Part shown: in pieces, positions 43,140 to 53,021 of the stretch
Layout of the letters: the number at the start of each line of letters is the position of its first letter
Position numbering within the stretch: position 1 is the stretch's first letter
From: Clarkia xantiana subsp. parviflora
Lineage: Eukaryota; Streptophyta; Magnoliopsida; Myrtales; Onagraceae
Direction of reading: 5' to 3'
NCBI GenBank assembly: GCA_036873135.1
Contig: JAPTYO010000010.1
Coordinates: 14,353,134-14,417,133 of the forward strand
Length of the DNA stretch: 64,000 nt
Notes under the pieces: model-generated
Database searches by the model: none
Seen by the model: only the letters and a program-made list of their open reading frames with translations
Told to the model about the DNA's origin: nothing
Program-made: the position numbers and the translations under genes

Positions 43140-46100
43140 ATGGCTGGCAACAGATCGCAACGTTCAGGCAAGCAAGTACCGGCCACCAGCAATCCCCCTG
43201 AGGATGTTGCCCAGCATCAGGATCTGGGAGATGAGGGTGACAGCACTCGCCGGAACGAAGCACCTTCCCAGAATCCGGAGCTAGCCAGGGTAGTGGCAGA
43301 GGCCATGCCCCTATTCATGGAGGCCATGGAGGCCCTCCTAGACCGAAGAGAAGCTGCTAGAAGGCAGGCAGATCTCCCGCCGCTCCCTCCGCGGCGAGAC
43401 GCCCCCAGAAGGCAGGTGGACGACAACCTGCCGCCACCCCCTCCGTTGAGGGAACAACCCATTCCCCCTCATCCAGCACCGGCGGAGAATTTTGTGGTCG
43501 ATGGACCAGGGCCAGTACAACAAAGGACTATTCCCCTGAATGGTCCCCTCACTGCCGACCAGGTAGTAAAGATCGTGGGTATCTGCATGGGAGATCAGAA
43601 GCCCATGATGTCGGAATTGGGGAGTCAGGAGACCCATCCTTTCGTTCCCAGGTTGATCCATACCTTGGCCCCTCCAGGCTTGGGTATCCCGAAGATAGAC
43701 GAGTACGATGGGGTCGCGGACCCGGTTCGCCATGTGCAGAAGCACCTAACAGCGTGCATGGGCAGGACCCCTGATGAGGATGTTATCTGTGCGTTGTTCC
43801 CGAGCACCTTGGGAGAGAAGGCGATGACATGGTTTTACAGTCTGCCCACCGGATGTATAACCTGTTGGAAGGACATGCATCAGCGATTCATCGCCCAGTA
43901 CCAAGGGCGTCGACGGCTGCTGAAGAGTGTTCGGACCCTGCATGAGGTGGTTCAGAGGCCTGACGAATCGCTGGCCCAATACTACCAGCGTTACACGGCT
44001 GGCATGACCGAGCTAGATGAGGAGATATCGGAGGGCGAGGCCATCCGCACCTTCATAAAAAACCTCAATCCCCCCTACGGCTCCGACTTACTCCACAGTG
44101 TCGCGGCCAAGAAAGTCTGGAACATGGAGGCACTCCAGGCGAGAGTAAAACAGCAAATCGACGTCCAGGAGTCGAAGATTGCCGCCGGAGAATTGGCCCC
44201 TCCTAAGGGGCACGAACGAAAGCAGTTGTTCAAACCATTGGATAACCGACACCGGAAGGATAGCTCCGAGGGTAGTCGGAATCGTGGACGCTCCGATCGG
44301 AGGGAGGATAGGCGTCCGACCAAGAGGGACAATCAAAGGGAGGAGTTTACCCCCCTCAATAGGCCTTTGAAGGAGGTCTTGGCGGTAATGGAGAAACAAG
44401 GCCTCGCTCGCTTCCCCAAGAAAAAGGAAGGAGAAAAGTTGGGCTCCCGCACCGACCGTTACTGCCGATTCCATCGGGCCTCCGGTCATGACACTGACCA
44501 GTGTCGGGAGCTGAAGAAGGAAATAGAGAAGCTTATCCAGAGGGGTAAGCTGAAGGAGTTCGTAGGAGACTCGCGCTGCAAGCCCCGCTCACGATCTCGG
44601 TCAAGGTCCAAATCTCGATCGAGGTCCCCCAGGAAAAGGAGGTCTGACGGAGAGCCTTCGGAGGGCCCATCTGGGTCCAGACAGAAGAGGATCATTAATG
44701 TGATCCATGGAGGGTTCGCTGCAGGAGGAGACACATCGTCTTCTCGGGAGCGTTATGCCAACCAAGTGCCAGTCGCAGTGGTTTTGGGAAAAAGGTCACG
44801 GTCGTGGACCCCGAAGGAGGAGATGGAGATCACCTTCTCGGCGAAGGATCTGGAGGGAGTAGAGACCCCCCACGAGGATGCCCTAGTAGTAACACTGGAT
44901 GTAGGAGGATTCGAAGTGAAGAGGATCCTCATCGATGGAGGAAGCTCCTCCGACATCCTCTTCTCCGACGCCCTGGAGCAGATGGGGAAGAAGAAGAAAG
45001 ATTTGCGGGAGGTCAATTTTCCGATGGTAGGATTTTGCGGCACAACCTCTTATCCGTTGGGGGTTATCACGCTGCCTGTATGGTTCGGCAGTGGCTGGAA
45101 GATGGAGAAGAGAGATGTGGAGTTCGTGGTGGTCGAATCCACAGGGACGTACAATGCGATCATTGGAAGAACCACTATCAACCCACTGATGGCAGTAGCC
45201 TCGACTGTCCATCAGAAACTGAAGTTCCCGACTGAGAATGGGGTCGGCGAAGTGAAAGGCGACCAGGTGGCGTCGAGACGATGCTATGTCAACGCTACGA
45301 GAAGATCGAGGAAGGAGGCTATGTCGGTTCTCCAAACAGACGCTGACCCTCGAGAGGAGTTTGGGCGTCCCGCCCCCATGGAGGACCTGAAAGAAGTCGA
45401 GATAGATGGACCCGAGAGGAGGGTAAAGATCGGATCCGCCCTATCCGAGGAAAGAGCTCAGAAGTTGATCGCCCTATTGAAAGAGTTCAAGGAGTTATTT
45501 GCCTGGTCTCCGAGCGATATGCCAGGAATCAGTCGGGACGTGATCGAGCATGAACTGAACATCGACCCCACGGTCAAGCCGATCACACAGAAGAGACGCC
45601 CGATGGGAACAGACAAGAGGATTGCAATCCAGCAGGAGGTTGGCAGACTACTCGACGCTGGATTCATCAGGGAGATCCGATTCCAAACCTGGGTAGCCAA
45701 CCCAGTACTAGTGAGGAAGAGCAACGGGAAGTGGCGAATGTGTGTCGACTTCCGTGATTTAAACAAAGCCTGCCCGAAGGACTGTTATCCACTCCCTCGG
45801 ATCGACCAACTGGTGGACGCTACATCGGGGCATGAGCTGCTAAGCTTTATGGATGCTTATTCCGGTTATAACCAGATCAAGATGGCGAAAAAGGATGCCC
45901 CACATACCGCCTTTTACGCCGATAGTGAAGTCTTCCAATATGACGTCATGCCTTTCGGCCTGGTGAATGCGGGGGCGACATACCAGAGAATGGTGAACAA
46001 GCTGTTCGGGGACATGATTGGGAGTACCATGGAAGCCTATGTAGATGACATGCTGGTGAAGTCCCGACGAGCATCAGACCACGTGGGCAACTTAGCAATG

Positions 46101-48689
46101 GCCTTCGAGAGGATGAAGCTCCACCAGGTCCGCCTGAATCCAGCCAAATGTGCTTTCGGAGTCCACTCCGGGAAGTTCCTAGGCTTCATGGTGAGCCAGA
46201 GGGGGATCGAGGTGAATCCCGAGAAACTAAGGGCGATAGAAGAGATGCAGTCCCCGACCAACCATAGGGAGGTGCAAGTGTTGAACGGTCGGCTGGCTTC
46301 GATGAATCGCTTCTTATCCAAGGCCAGCGACCGGTCGATGCCATTTTTCAATGTGTTAAGAGCCAACCGACAGTTCGAATGGACTACTGAATGTGAGGCG
46401 GCGTTCCAAGCACTCAAACAACATCTCCGCGACCTCCCACCACTTGCGAAGCCAGCTCCAGGCGAGCCACTCTATCTTTATTTGGCTATTTCTTCGTTTG
46501 CAATAAGCTCTGTTCTAGTTAAAGCTGTCGAGGGCAGTCAGATCCCTGTCTATTATGTAAGCAAGGCGTTTGCCAATAGTGAAATGAATTATCCTCCGAT
46601 TGAGAAGTACCTCTTTGCGTTGATTATTACCGCTCGAAAGCCCTACTTCCATGCGCATGAAATTACGGTGCTGACTGATCAGCCATTGAAACACTTCTTG
46701 AACCGGCCCGACGCGTCGGGGAGACTAGTAAAGTGGGCCGTGGAACTTAGCGAGTTTCGAATTCATTTCGCTCCGAGAACAGCTATCAAAGGGCAGGCAT
46801 TGGCCGACTTTATAGTTGAATCTACTATTCCCGATCCTGAAGCAACGGAAACAGTAGAGGGGGCAACCGGGAATACTGAAGAGGCCCCGGCGGCAGGGCA
46901 GTCGGAACAGCCAAATAAAGAGAACACCTGGGAGTTGTACACGGATGGCTCCTCAAGCTCGGACGGATCGGGTGCGGGGTTCGTATTGATTCCGCCAGGC
47001 GGGGCGGAGCCACTTCGATATGCATTGGCCCTAACATTTAGAGCCACCAATAACGAGGCGGAATATGAGGCTCTCATAACGGGGCTGAAAATCGCAAAGG
47101 GCACCGGAATTAAACATTTGAAGGTGAAGTGTGATGCTAGCCTGATTGTAAATCAGGTTCGGGGGCAGTATGGAGCAAAGAATCCGGTCATGAAGAAGTA
47201 TCTTCAAGAGGCTAGGACCTTGAAGGAAAGCTTCAAAAGCTTTGATATCGAGGCGATTCCCAGGGAAGAGAATGTGGAAGCTGATGCCTTGAGCAAATAT
47301 GCCTTGGGGGCACCTTTGGAAGAGATTCGGAAGGTACACTTCTTGGAGAGGGTGATCCTATCGACCACCGATCCGTCGGAGGTGTGCGCTATCGGGATAG
47401 GGGCAGAGAAGGAATCCACTTGGATGACCCCGATAATTGTGTACTTAACGACGGGGGCACTTCCTGAAGATAAAGTGGCAGCGGAGCGATTAAGACGAAT
47501 GTCAATTAATTACGCGATGGTGGACAACCAGTTATACAAGAAGGGTCTGCTTTCGACGCCCTTCTTGAAATGCGTGGCCGAACCCGATACGACTCGGATT
47601 CTGAGAGAATTGCACGAAGGCGTCGCAGCCTGTCACGAAGGCGCTCGATCTATCCTGAGGAAGGCGTTGAACTTGGGATATTATTGGCCTACGATGAATA
47701 AGGAAGCAACGGCGCTTGTTCGATCCTGTGACGCGTGTCAAAGATATGCCTCGAATATCACAGCTCCCGCCGCTGATTTGATGCCCATCGGGAGTGCTTG
47801 GCCCTTCGCACAGTGGGGCATCGACCTGGTGGGACCCCTTCCGAAAGCAAAGAGCCAGTGCACACATCTGCTGGTCGCGATCGACTACTTCTCGAAGTGG
47901 ATCGAGGCTAAGCCGCTAGCCAAAACAACAGCAGGACATATCATTAAGTTCCTTCAGACCCGAATTTTGTCGAGATATGGGGTGCCGAAGGTGATCATCA
48001 GTGACAATGGTCCTCCGTTTAATGGGGCCCAGTTGGAGAGGTTCCTAGACGAGTTCGGTATCGAGCATCGAACAGCATCCGTCCACCACGCTCAGACCAA
48101 TGGGCAGGTAGAGGCGGCCAACAAAATCGTGATGGAGGGCTTGAAGAAAAGGGTCTACGCTTTGGACGGAAAATGGCTGGACGAACTGGAGAACGTGTTG
48201 TGGGCGGTCCGAACGACACCCAAGCGGTCAACAGGTGAAACCCCGTTTGCACTTGTTTATGGAACAGAGGCGGTCGCTCCCGTGGAAATCGCGGTGGCGT
48301 CCCATCGAACCAGCAGCTATGAGCCCTCGACGAGTCCAGGAAGAGCCAGAATAGGACCTTTGACGAATGACGAAACAAGGCGCCTGGAGTTATCCTTGCT
48401 AGAGGAAAAACGGCTGGAGGCCGACATAGCGCAAGCTCGGATGCGTTTGGCGACGGCCAGGTACTACAATCGGAAGGTCAAGTCGCGACAGTTCTACACA
48501 GGAGAACTGGTCCTACGACGGAACGAATTCGCCCTACAAGATCGGATCAACAAGATGTCCCCGAAATGGGAAGGGCCTTACAAGATCGTAGGCATGCCGG
48601 CCCCGAACGCTTACAAGTTAGAAGATCCCGACGGCAAGGTTTTAAGAAACACCTTTAGCGGCGAACATCTGAAGAAGTGCCATGTTTGA
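43140..48689 (+). CDS. Gag-pol polyprotein, Tat-clade Ty3/gypsy, uninterrupted 1849 aa
   Basis: One ORF carries everything needed for retrotransposition. The order is gag capsid (about residues 180-330), CxxHx5HxxxxC motif YCRFHRASGHDTDQC near 440, and an Arg/Ser-rich stretch near 480. Protease ILIDGGSSSDILF lies near 596. Reverse transcriptase follows, with CVDFRDLNKACPKD near 866 and AYVDDMLVKS near 966. A first RNase H (about 1105-1220) has LAISSFAISSVL where an active enzyme would have an acidic residue. A second RNase H (about 1263-1390) has ELYTDGSSSSDGSGAGF. Integrase then has the H-H/CDAC zinc finger near 1490-1535 and core motifs WGIDLVGP, IISDNGPPFNG and GQVEAANK. Two RNase H domains in tandem mark the Tat clade. 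The ATG lies 67 bp behind the LTR. Confidence 0.96.
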   Translation: MAGNRSQRSGKQVPATSNPPEDVAQHQDLGDEGDSTRRNEAPSQNPELARVVAEAMPLFMEAMEALLDRREAARRQADLPPLPPRRDAPRRQVDDNLPPPPPLREQPIPPHPAPAENFVVDGPGPVQQRTIPLNGPLTADQVVKIVGICMGDQKPMMSELGSQETHPFVPRLIHTLAPPGLGIPKIDEYDGVADPVRHVQKHLTACMGRTPDEDVICALFPSTLGEKAMTWFYSLPTGCITCWKDMHQRFIAQYQGRRRLLKSVRTLHEVVQRPDESLAQYYQRYTAGMTELDEEISEGEAIRTFIKNLNPPYGSDLLHSVAAKKVWNMEALQARVKQQIDVQESKIAAGELAPPKGHERKQLFKPLDNRHRKDSSEGSRNRGRSDRREDRRPTKRDNQREEFTPLNRPLKEVLAVMEKQGLARFPKKKEGEKLGSRTDRYCRFHRASGHDTDQCRELKKEIEKLIQRGKLKEFVGDSRCKPRSRSRSRSKSRSRSPRKRRSDGEPSEGPSGSRQKRIINVIHGGFAAGGDTSSSRERYANQVPVAVVLGKRSRSWTPKEEMEITFSAKDLEGVETPHEDALVVTLDVGGFEVKRILIDGGSSSDILFSDALEQMGKKKKDLREVNFPMVGFCGTTSYPLGVITLPVWFGSGWKMEKRDVEFVVVESTGTYNAIIGRTTINPLMAVASTVHQKLKFPTENGVGEVKGDQVASRRCYVNATRRSRKEAMSVLQTDADPREEFGRPAPMEDLKEVEIDGPERRVKIGSALSEERAQKLIALLKEFKELFAWSPSDMPGISRDVIEHELNIDPTVKPITQKRRPMGTDKRIAIQQEVGRLLDAGFIREIRFQTWVANPVLVRKSNGKWRMCVDFRDLNKACPKDCYPLPRIDQLVDATSGHELLSFMDAYSGYNQIKMAKKDAPHTAFYADSEVFQYDVMPFGLVNAGATYQRMVNKLFGDMIGSTMEAYVDDMLVKSRRASDHVGNLAMAFERMKLHQVRLNPAKCAFGVHSGKFLGFMVSQRGIEVNPEKLRAIEEMQSPTNHREVQVLNGRLASMNRFLSKASDRSMPFFNVLRANRQFEWTTECEAAFQALKQHLRDLPPLAKPAPGEPLYLYLAISSFAISSVLVKAVEGSQIPVYYVSKAFANSEMNYPPIEKYLFALIITARKPYFHAHEITVLTDQPLKHFLNRPDASGRLVKWAVELSEFRIHFAPRTAIKGQALADFIVESTIPDPEATETVEGATGNTEEAPAAGQSEQPNKENTWELYTDGSSSSDGSGAGFVLIPPGGAEPLRYALALTFRATNNEAEYEALITGLKIAKGTGIKHLKVKCDASLIVNQVRGQYGAKNPVMKKYLQEARTLKESFKSFDIEAIPREENVEADALSKYALGAPLEEIRKVHFLERVILSTTDPSEVCAIGIGAEKESTWMTPIIVYLTTGALPEDKVAAERLRRMSINYAMVDNQLYKKGLLSTPFLKCVAEPDTTRILRELHEGVAACHEGARSILRKALNLGYYWPTMNKEATALVRSCDACQRYASNITAPAADLMPIGSAWPFAQWGIDLVGPLPKAKSQCTHLLVAIDYFSKWIEAKPLAKTTAGHIIKFLQTRILSRYGVPKVIISDNGPPFNGAQLERFLDEFGIEHRTASVHHAQTNGQVEAANKIVMEGLKKRVYALDGKWLDELENVLWAVRTTPKRSTGETPFALVYGTEAVAPVEIAVASHRTSSYEPSTSPGRARIGPLTNDETRRLELSLLEEKRLEADIAQARMRLATARYYNRKVKSRQFYTGELVLRRNEFALQDRINKMSPKWEGPYKIVGMPAPNAYKLEDPDGKVLRNTFSGEHLKKCHV

Positions 48690-48820
48690 CGAATAAGTCG
48701 CCCGTGGAGGCGCGAAGATGTAATTAAGTCGCCCTGAGTGGTGCATGCTATGTTAAAGACATCAATCAATAAAGAAGTTACTTCTGATCAAAGGATTCCT
48801 GAGTTGTTCTCGATACATTT

Positions 48821-49400
48821 AAAAAGCGTCATTGGACGTCCGAAAATCCTTAAGTTTTTAAGGTTCGATTAAAAAGCGTCATTGGACGTCCGAAAATCCT
48901 TAAGTTTTTAAGGTTCGATTAAAAAGCGTCATTGGACGTCCGAAAACCCTTAAGTTTTTAAGGTCCGATTAAAAAGCGTCATTGGACGTCCGAAAATCCT
49001 TAAGTTTTTAAGGTTCGATTAAAAAGCGTCATTGGACGTCCGAAAATCCTTAAGTTTTTAAGGTTCGATTAAAAAGCGTCATTGAACGTCCGAAAATCCT
49101 TAAGTTTTTAAGGTTCGATCAAAAAGCGTCATTGGACGTCCGAAAATCCTTAAGTTTTTAAGGTTCGATTAAAAAGCGTCATTGGACGTCCGAAAATCCT
49201 TAAGTTTTTAAGGTCCGATTAAAAAGCGTCATTGGACGTCCGAAAATCCTTAAGTTTTTAAGGTCCGATTAAAAAGCGTCATTGGACGTCCGAAAATCCT
49301 TAAGTTTTTAAGGTCCGATTAAAAAGCGTCGTTGGACGTCCGAAAATCCTTAAGTTTTTAAGGTTCGATTAAAAAGCGTCGTTGGACGTCCGAAAGCCTT
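48821..49400. repeat. 50-bp tandem array, about 11.5 copies, inside the retrotransposon
   Basis: Units begin AAAAAGCGTCATTGGACGTC at 48821 and then exactly every 50 bp to 49371. Each holds two palindromes, GGACGTCC and CCTTAAGTTTTTAAGG. Units differ by 0-2 bases. The array lies between the 3' ends of gag-pol and of the antisense gene. Confidence 0.97.
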
Positions 49401-49536
49401 AAGGTCCTCAGGACCCGATAGAAGAGCTACGAAGAACATAATCGAAAAAGATAGTAATAAAAGGCTCGAAAGCCTAAGAGGTTCGATACAAGGGAGATAA
49501 ATGAGGAAGGAGTACGAGGACTTAAGATCTAGCAAA

Positions 49537-52385
49537 TTAAACTCGGTCCTCGGGCGCTGAATCTTCAGAAGGCTTTGGAGGGGCAGGCTCGGAGGGATCG
49601 GTAGGAGGCTCGTCGGCGTCTTCGGAGGAGCTCTCCGACGGGAGGCTGAGGTACGTCTCTGCGGCTAGGCCGAGAGTCTTGGACTTCCTCAAGTCGATAG
49701 AGTCCCCGTAAGTTTCATTAAGCTCTTCGACAATATCAAGGATGGCATTCTGCAAATCCTCCTGACAATGTCTTGCCGCGTCTGCTTTGAAGTCCTCCGA
49801 GCTCCGATATTCTTCAAGGGCCTGGACCTTCGCGTTTGTTATTTGGGCGGGATAATCCGCCCTCGCCTCCTCTAGCTCCGCAATGGCCCTCTGCTTCTCA
49901 AGCTTCAGCCGCTCAGCAGTTTCTTGCAACGCTGCCTTATCAAAGGCAGCCTGGCTCCGATCCGCCAGGGCAGCCTGTTGCTCCCGCCTAAGCGAGCTCT
50001 CAAGACTTAGAATCTGCCTGTGTTGGGATTGAGCCTCTTGAGCAAGCTTGGCCCTGACTTCCTCGGCTCGCTGCCTTTCCTCCTCAGCCTGTCGCCTAAC
50101 CTCTTCGACCCGCTCTTCGGCTCGCTGCCTCTCCTCCTCAGCCTGTCGCCTAAGCTCTTCAACCCGCTCTTCGGCTCGCTTTTTGCCCTCCTCCGCTCGA
50201 AGCCTTGACGCCTCGGAGGCAGCTAAGTCCTCCTGAAGCTTGGTCAAGCTCTCGAGGTTGGAGTTGGCCCGTTCTCGCTCCAAAGCCTCCCGAAGAGACA
50301 AGATGTAGCCAAAACAGCGATCCTGGTCCGCCATTTCCTGAGGGCAAGGTATAGCTTAATATTTAAAAAGTCGGAGTACTCCCAGATGAATAAAAACAAA
50401 ATGTACTTACCTCTATCCGACGGACGGCCATCGCCCGGATATCCGCCTCGATGTCCTCCCCTTCCAGAGAGAGAGGGCGCCTCAGTGAGGGCGGGACCGA
50501 GCCCGACACCAAGTGCAAGGCCAGGTTCCTCTCCTGACACCCCCGATATAGAGGAATCCCCCGAAGGGACTCCACCGGTCTCCAAGGCTCGGCGCCCTGG
50601 TCCGAAGAAAAGGCTTGGTAGTAGTCTCCATCCAAGGGGAATGGAGGTACTACCAGGCGAACCCCTCCATCTCCTTCACTTACTTGGGCTTCGGGGGTCC
50701 CACCTCTAACTGGCGAAGATGGCGGAGCGGATGAAGATGGTGGCGTGACGGGAAGTGGAGACGTCTCCCTACCAGGTGACTTCGCAGGAGTCGACCTCGA
50801 TTTTCCTCGGAGGGTCAGGTCTTCCTCCTCAGCACGATCATCGGAGGGGGAGTCCTCCAAGCTGGTCACCCGACCAAATTCACCACGGGCCTCCGTTGGG
50901 GCATCTTCCACCACCGACTCCACTGCAGGCGCGGAGTCCGAGGCAGGTGCAGCAGGGGCGACGTCCGCGGGACCTGCAGCGGGGCGAATAAGTCGAGGAA
51001 TTAATTTGATATCGGTGTGCCAAATTAAACAACGCTCCATATATTTCTCCTTGCCGAAAAAGTCGTAACAACCCGCTTCGAGGACGTGTGGAATTTCCCC
51101 TCGAAGGATATTTTTGACATCCCTGACCCGTCCTTTCATGTCGGAGGCTTGAAGGTCTTGAGGTACCAACTCCCTATACCTTTTTATAGCACGAAAAACT
51201 TCCTTACCTTCCTTTTCGGAGCGGACGTTGAAGGCGGTCTTGACCACATCCACATTAGTCCGCCCCTCGGAGGTGGGGGCAGATATGGAAGCCTCGGAGG
51301 TCTTCGCCTTCTTCCGAGAGGGTCCCGATTGGGCAGAAGCCTTCCGATGGGAGGGCTTCTTCTTGCGCTTCAGGGAGTGGGAGGCATCGGTATCCTCCTG
51401 AAACAGACGGATGGTCAGCGATGTTCGAGGGGCTGTAAACAATGGAAACAAGAAATAATTAGAAGATTACCCAGAGAATTACATTGGAAACACCATCATG
51501 AACTTTCCCCCCAGCCTTGGGATCAATCAGCATAATCCCAATTTCAATCCGCTGCTGATCAGTGACAGAAGTGGCCTCGAAGGGTTGGTAACCCTCCTCC
51601 CAACGACGGGCCTGGATAAGCATCAGGGCCCTCTTGGTCTGCTCCGACCATGAACGGAAAGGCACGGGGGGATCAGCTTCCACGGTGGTCCTCGGCCACT
51701 CGATGGGACCAGGCTGGATGAAGAAGTATTGCTCCTTCCAGTTAGCATTATCGTTCCCCTTATCAGAGATGACGGCCCGTTCCTTGCAAATCTTCCAGGA
51801 CACCTTCTTGTCCCAGCCCATCTCCCTATACTGCTCATCGGTCCCTTCGGGTTGGCGGGGGGAAAAGGAGCAGATTCCGTCCTTGTTGCAGGTCATCTTG
51901 TAAAGAACCCGCCAAAGCTCCAGGGAGTAGCTCCAGTCCTCCTTATTGATATCACACCACACTTGGAAGGCAATCCATGTACGGATTGCGTGTGGAGAGA
52001 AGGTCGTGGGGTACGTCTTATAGTGGTTGCACAGCTCCACCCAACTTGGACAGAAAGGAAGTCGAATTCCTGCACGAATCTGCCCTGGGGAGATAAACAC
52101 CTCGTCCCCTTTGGGGAGCGTAATCTGGGCCTCGCGAGAATTGAACTGCTCATAAGGATAGCGGGCCCCGAAGGAGGATTCAAAGATGCCGCACTCTATA
52201 CAGGCCCTATCGTAGCTAATAGGTGCAAGCGTGTTCTTGAGATACTTGAAGACGAAAGGTTGGCCAACAGTAGCAGATCCCTCGGCTGAAAATCGTCGAG
52301 GGAAGGAAGGAGGGGAAAATTGAAGCCTAAGAAAACCAAAGATGAAAGAGAAAAGAGCAATAAGGTGAAGAACCTTACCAGACAT
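49537..52385 (-). CDS. Antisense gene inside the retrotransposon, four exons, 873 aa
   Basis: Minus-strand exons 52385-52379, 52285-51494, 51432-50411 and 50337-49537 all join in phase. Exon 1 encodes only MS plus one base. The N-terminal globular part (about residues 30-270) has GIFESSFGARYPYEQFNSRE, LPKGDEVFISPGQIRAGIRL, PFCPSWVELCNHYKTYPTTF and SPHAIRTWIAFQVWC. This resembles the Pfam 'putative gypsy-type transposon' domain (PF04195). A basic stretch (KRKKKPSHRK near 295) may be a nuclear signal. The middle is Ala/Pro/Ser-rich. The C-terminus is a long Glu/Arg coiled coil with two copies of RVEE(L/V)RRQAEEERQRAEE, then an acidic tail. It has its own TATA box at 52580-52573. Antisense ORFs are known from some Tat-clade elements (for example Grande); their function is unsettled. 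Confidence 0.82.
52286..52378 (-). other. 93-nt stop-free intron of the antisense gene
   Basis: It has GTAAGG...TTTTCAG ends. The length is a multiple of three and no stop occurs in frame, so retention keeps the frame and adds 31 residues including the hydrophobic VLHLIALFSFIFGFLRL. Spliced and retained forms would thus have different N-termini. Confidence 0.6.
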
Positions 52386-52572
52386 GGTGGCTGAAGTGAT
52401 CGTGATCGGAAAATTTGGAAGCTGGAAACGCCGGGGAAACCTTGGAGTGATCGTGATCGGAAAATCTGGATGCTGAAAACGCCGATAAAACCTTGAAGTA
52501 AGAAGAATTAGGGTTCTTGGGATCGCCGAGAAGAAGAAGTAAGGGAAAAGTAAAATAAGGTCTGGATTTAGG

Positions 52573-52580
52573 GTTTTATA
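52573..52580 (-). promoter_or_regulatory. TATA box for the antisense gene
   Basis: On the minus strand TATAAAAC within CCCTTATAAAACCCTAAATC lies about 190 bp before the ATG at 52385, followed by the AACCCTAA motif common in plant leaders. It is separate from the LTR promoters. Confidence 0.6.
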
Positions 52581-53010
52581 AGGGAAGGAAAAGGAAACTG
52601 AAGAGGCGGGCAATCTGAGCCACAGAATTCAAAACGATTCGATCATGAGCGTCCAAGGGGGAAACGTGCCAATTCGACGAAGACGAAACGGTTTCAATTT
52701 GAACCATCAGGACGCATGGGACAGATAAGACAAGAGTAATGACGTACCGGGTGGTTGAAAAGCGCTTTTTCAGAAAGCAGGCATGCGAAACCCGAAACGT
52801 TCCTTCACCTCCTATCAGCATTTAATGCTGGTCTGATCAAGAAAACCCCTCGAATTCAAGCAGGATCCTAAAGGATCTTAAAGAGATCCAAGGCAAAGGC
52901 CTCCGACAGAAGTAGGGCAATGGCCTCCGACGTCTCAAACAAAGACCCCCGACTGGGATGTAGGAAAGTCCGATACTGAAAGACGCGACGCACTATAAGT
53001 CCCTCACGCC

Positions 53011-53021
53011 TTGGGGGCAAA
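53011..53021 (+). other. Polypurine tract
   Basis: TTGGGGGCAAA immediately precedes the 3' LTR, in the position where plus-strand DNA synthesis is primed. Confidence 0.7.

Noticed and set aside
44804..45335. Long overlapping ORFs on both strands inside gag-pol
   Set aside because: They lie within the protease region in other frames and follow its codon bias. No independent start context or motif.
50386..52289. Sense-strand ORFs at 50386-50709, 50745-51068 and 51729-52289 as extra retrotransposon genes
   Set aside because: They mirror the exons of the antisense gene, whose splice phases and domains are far more convincing.
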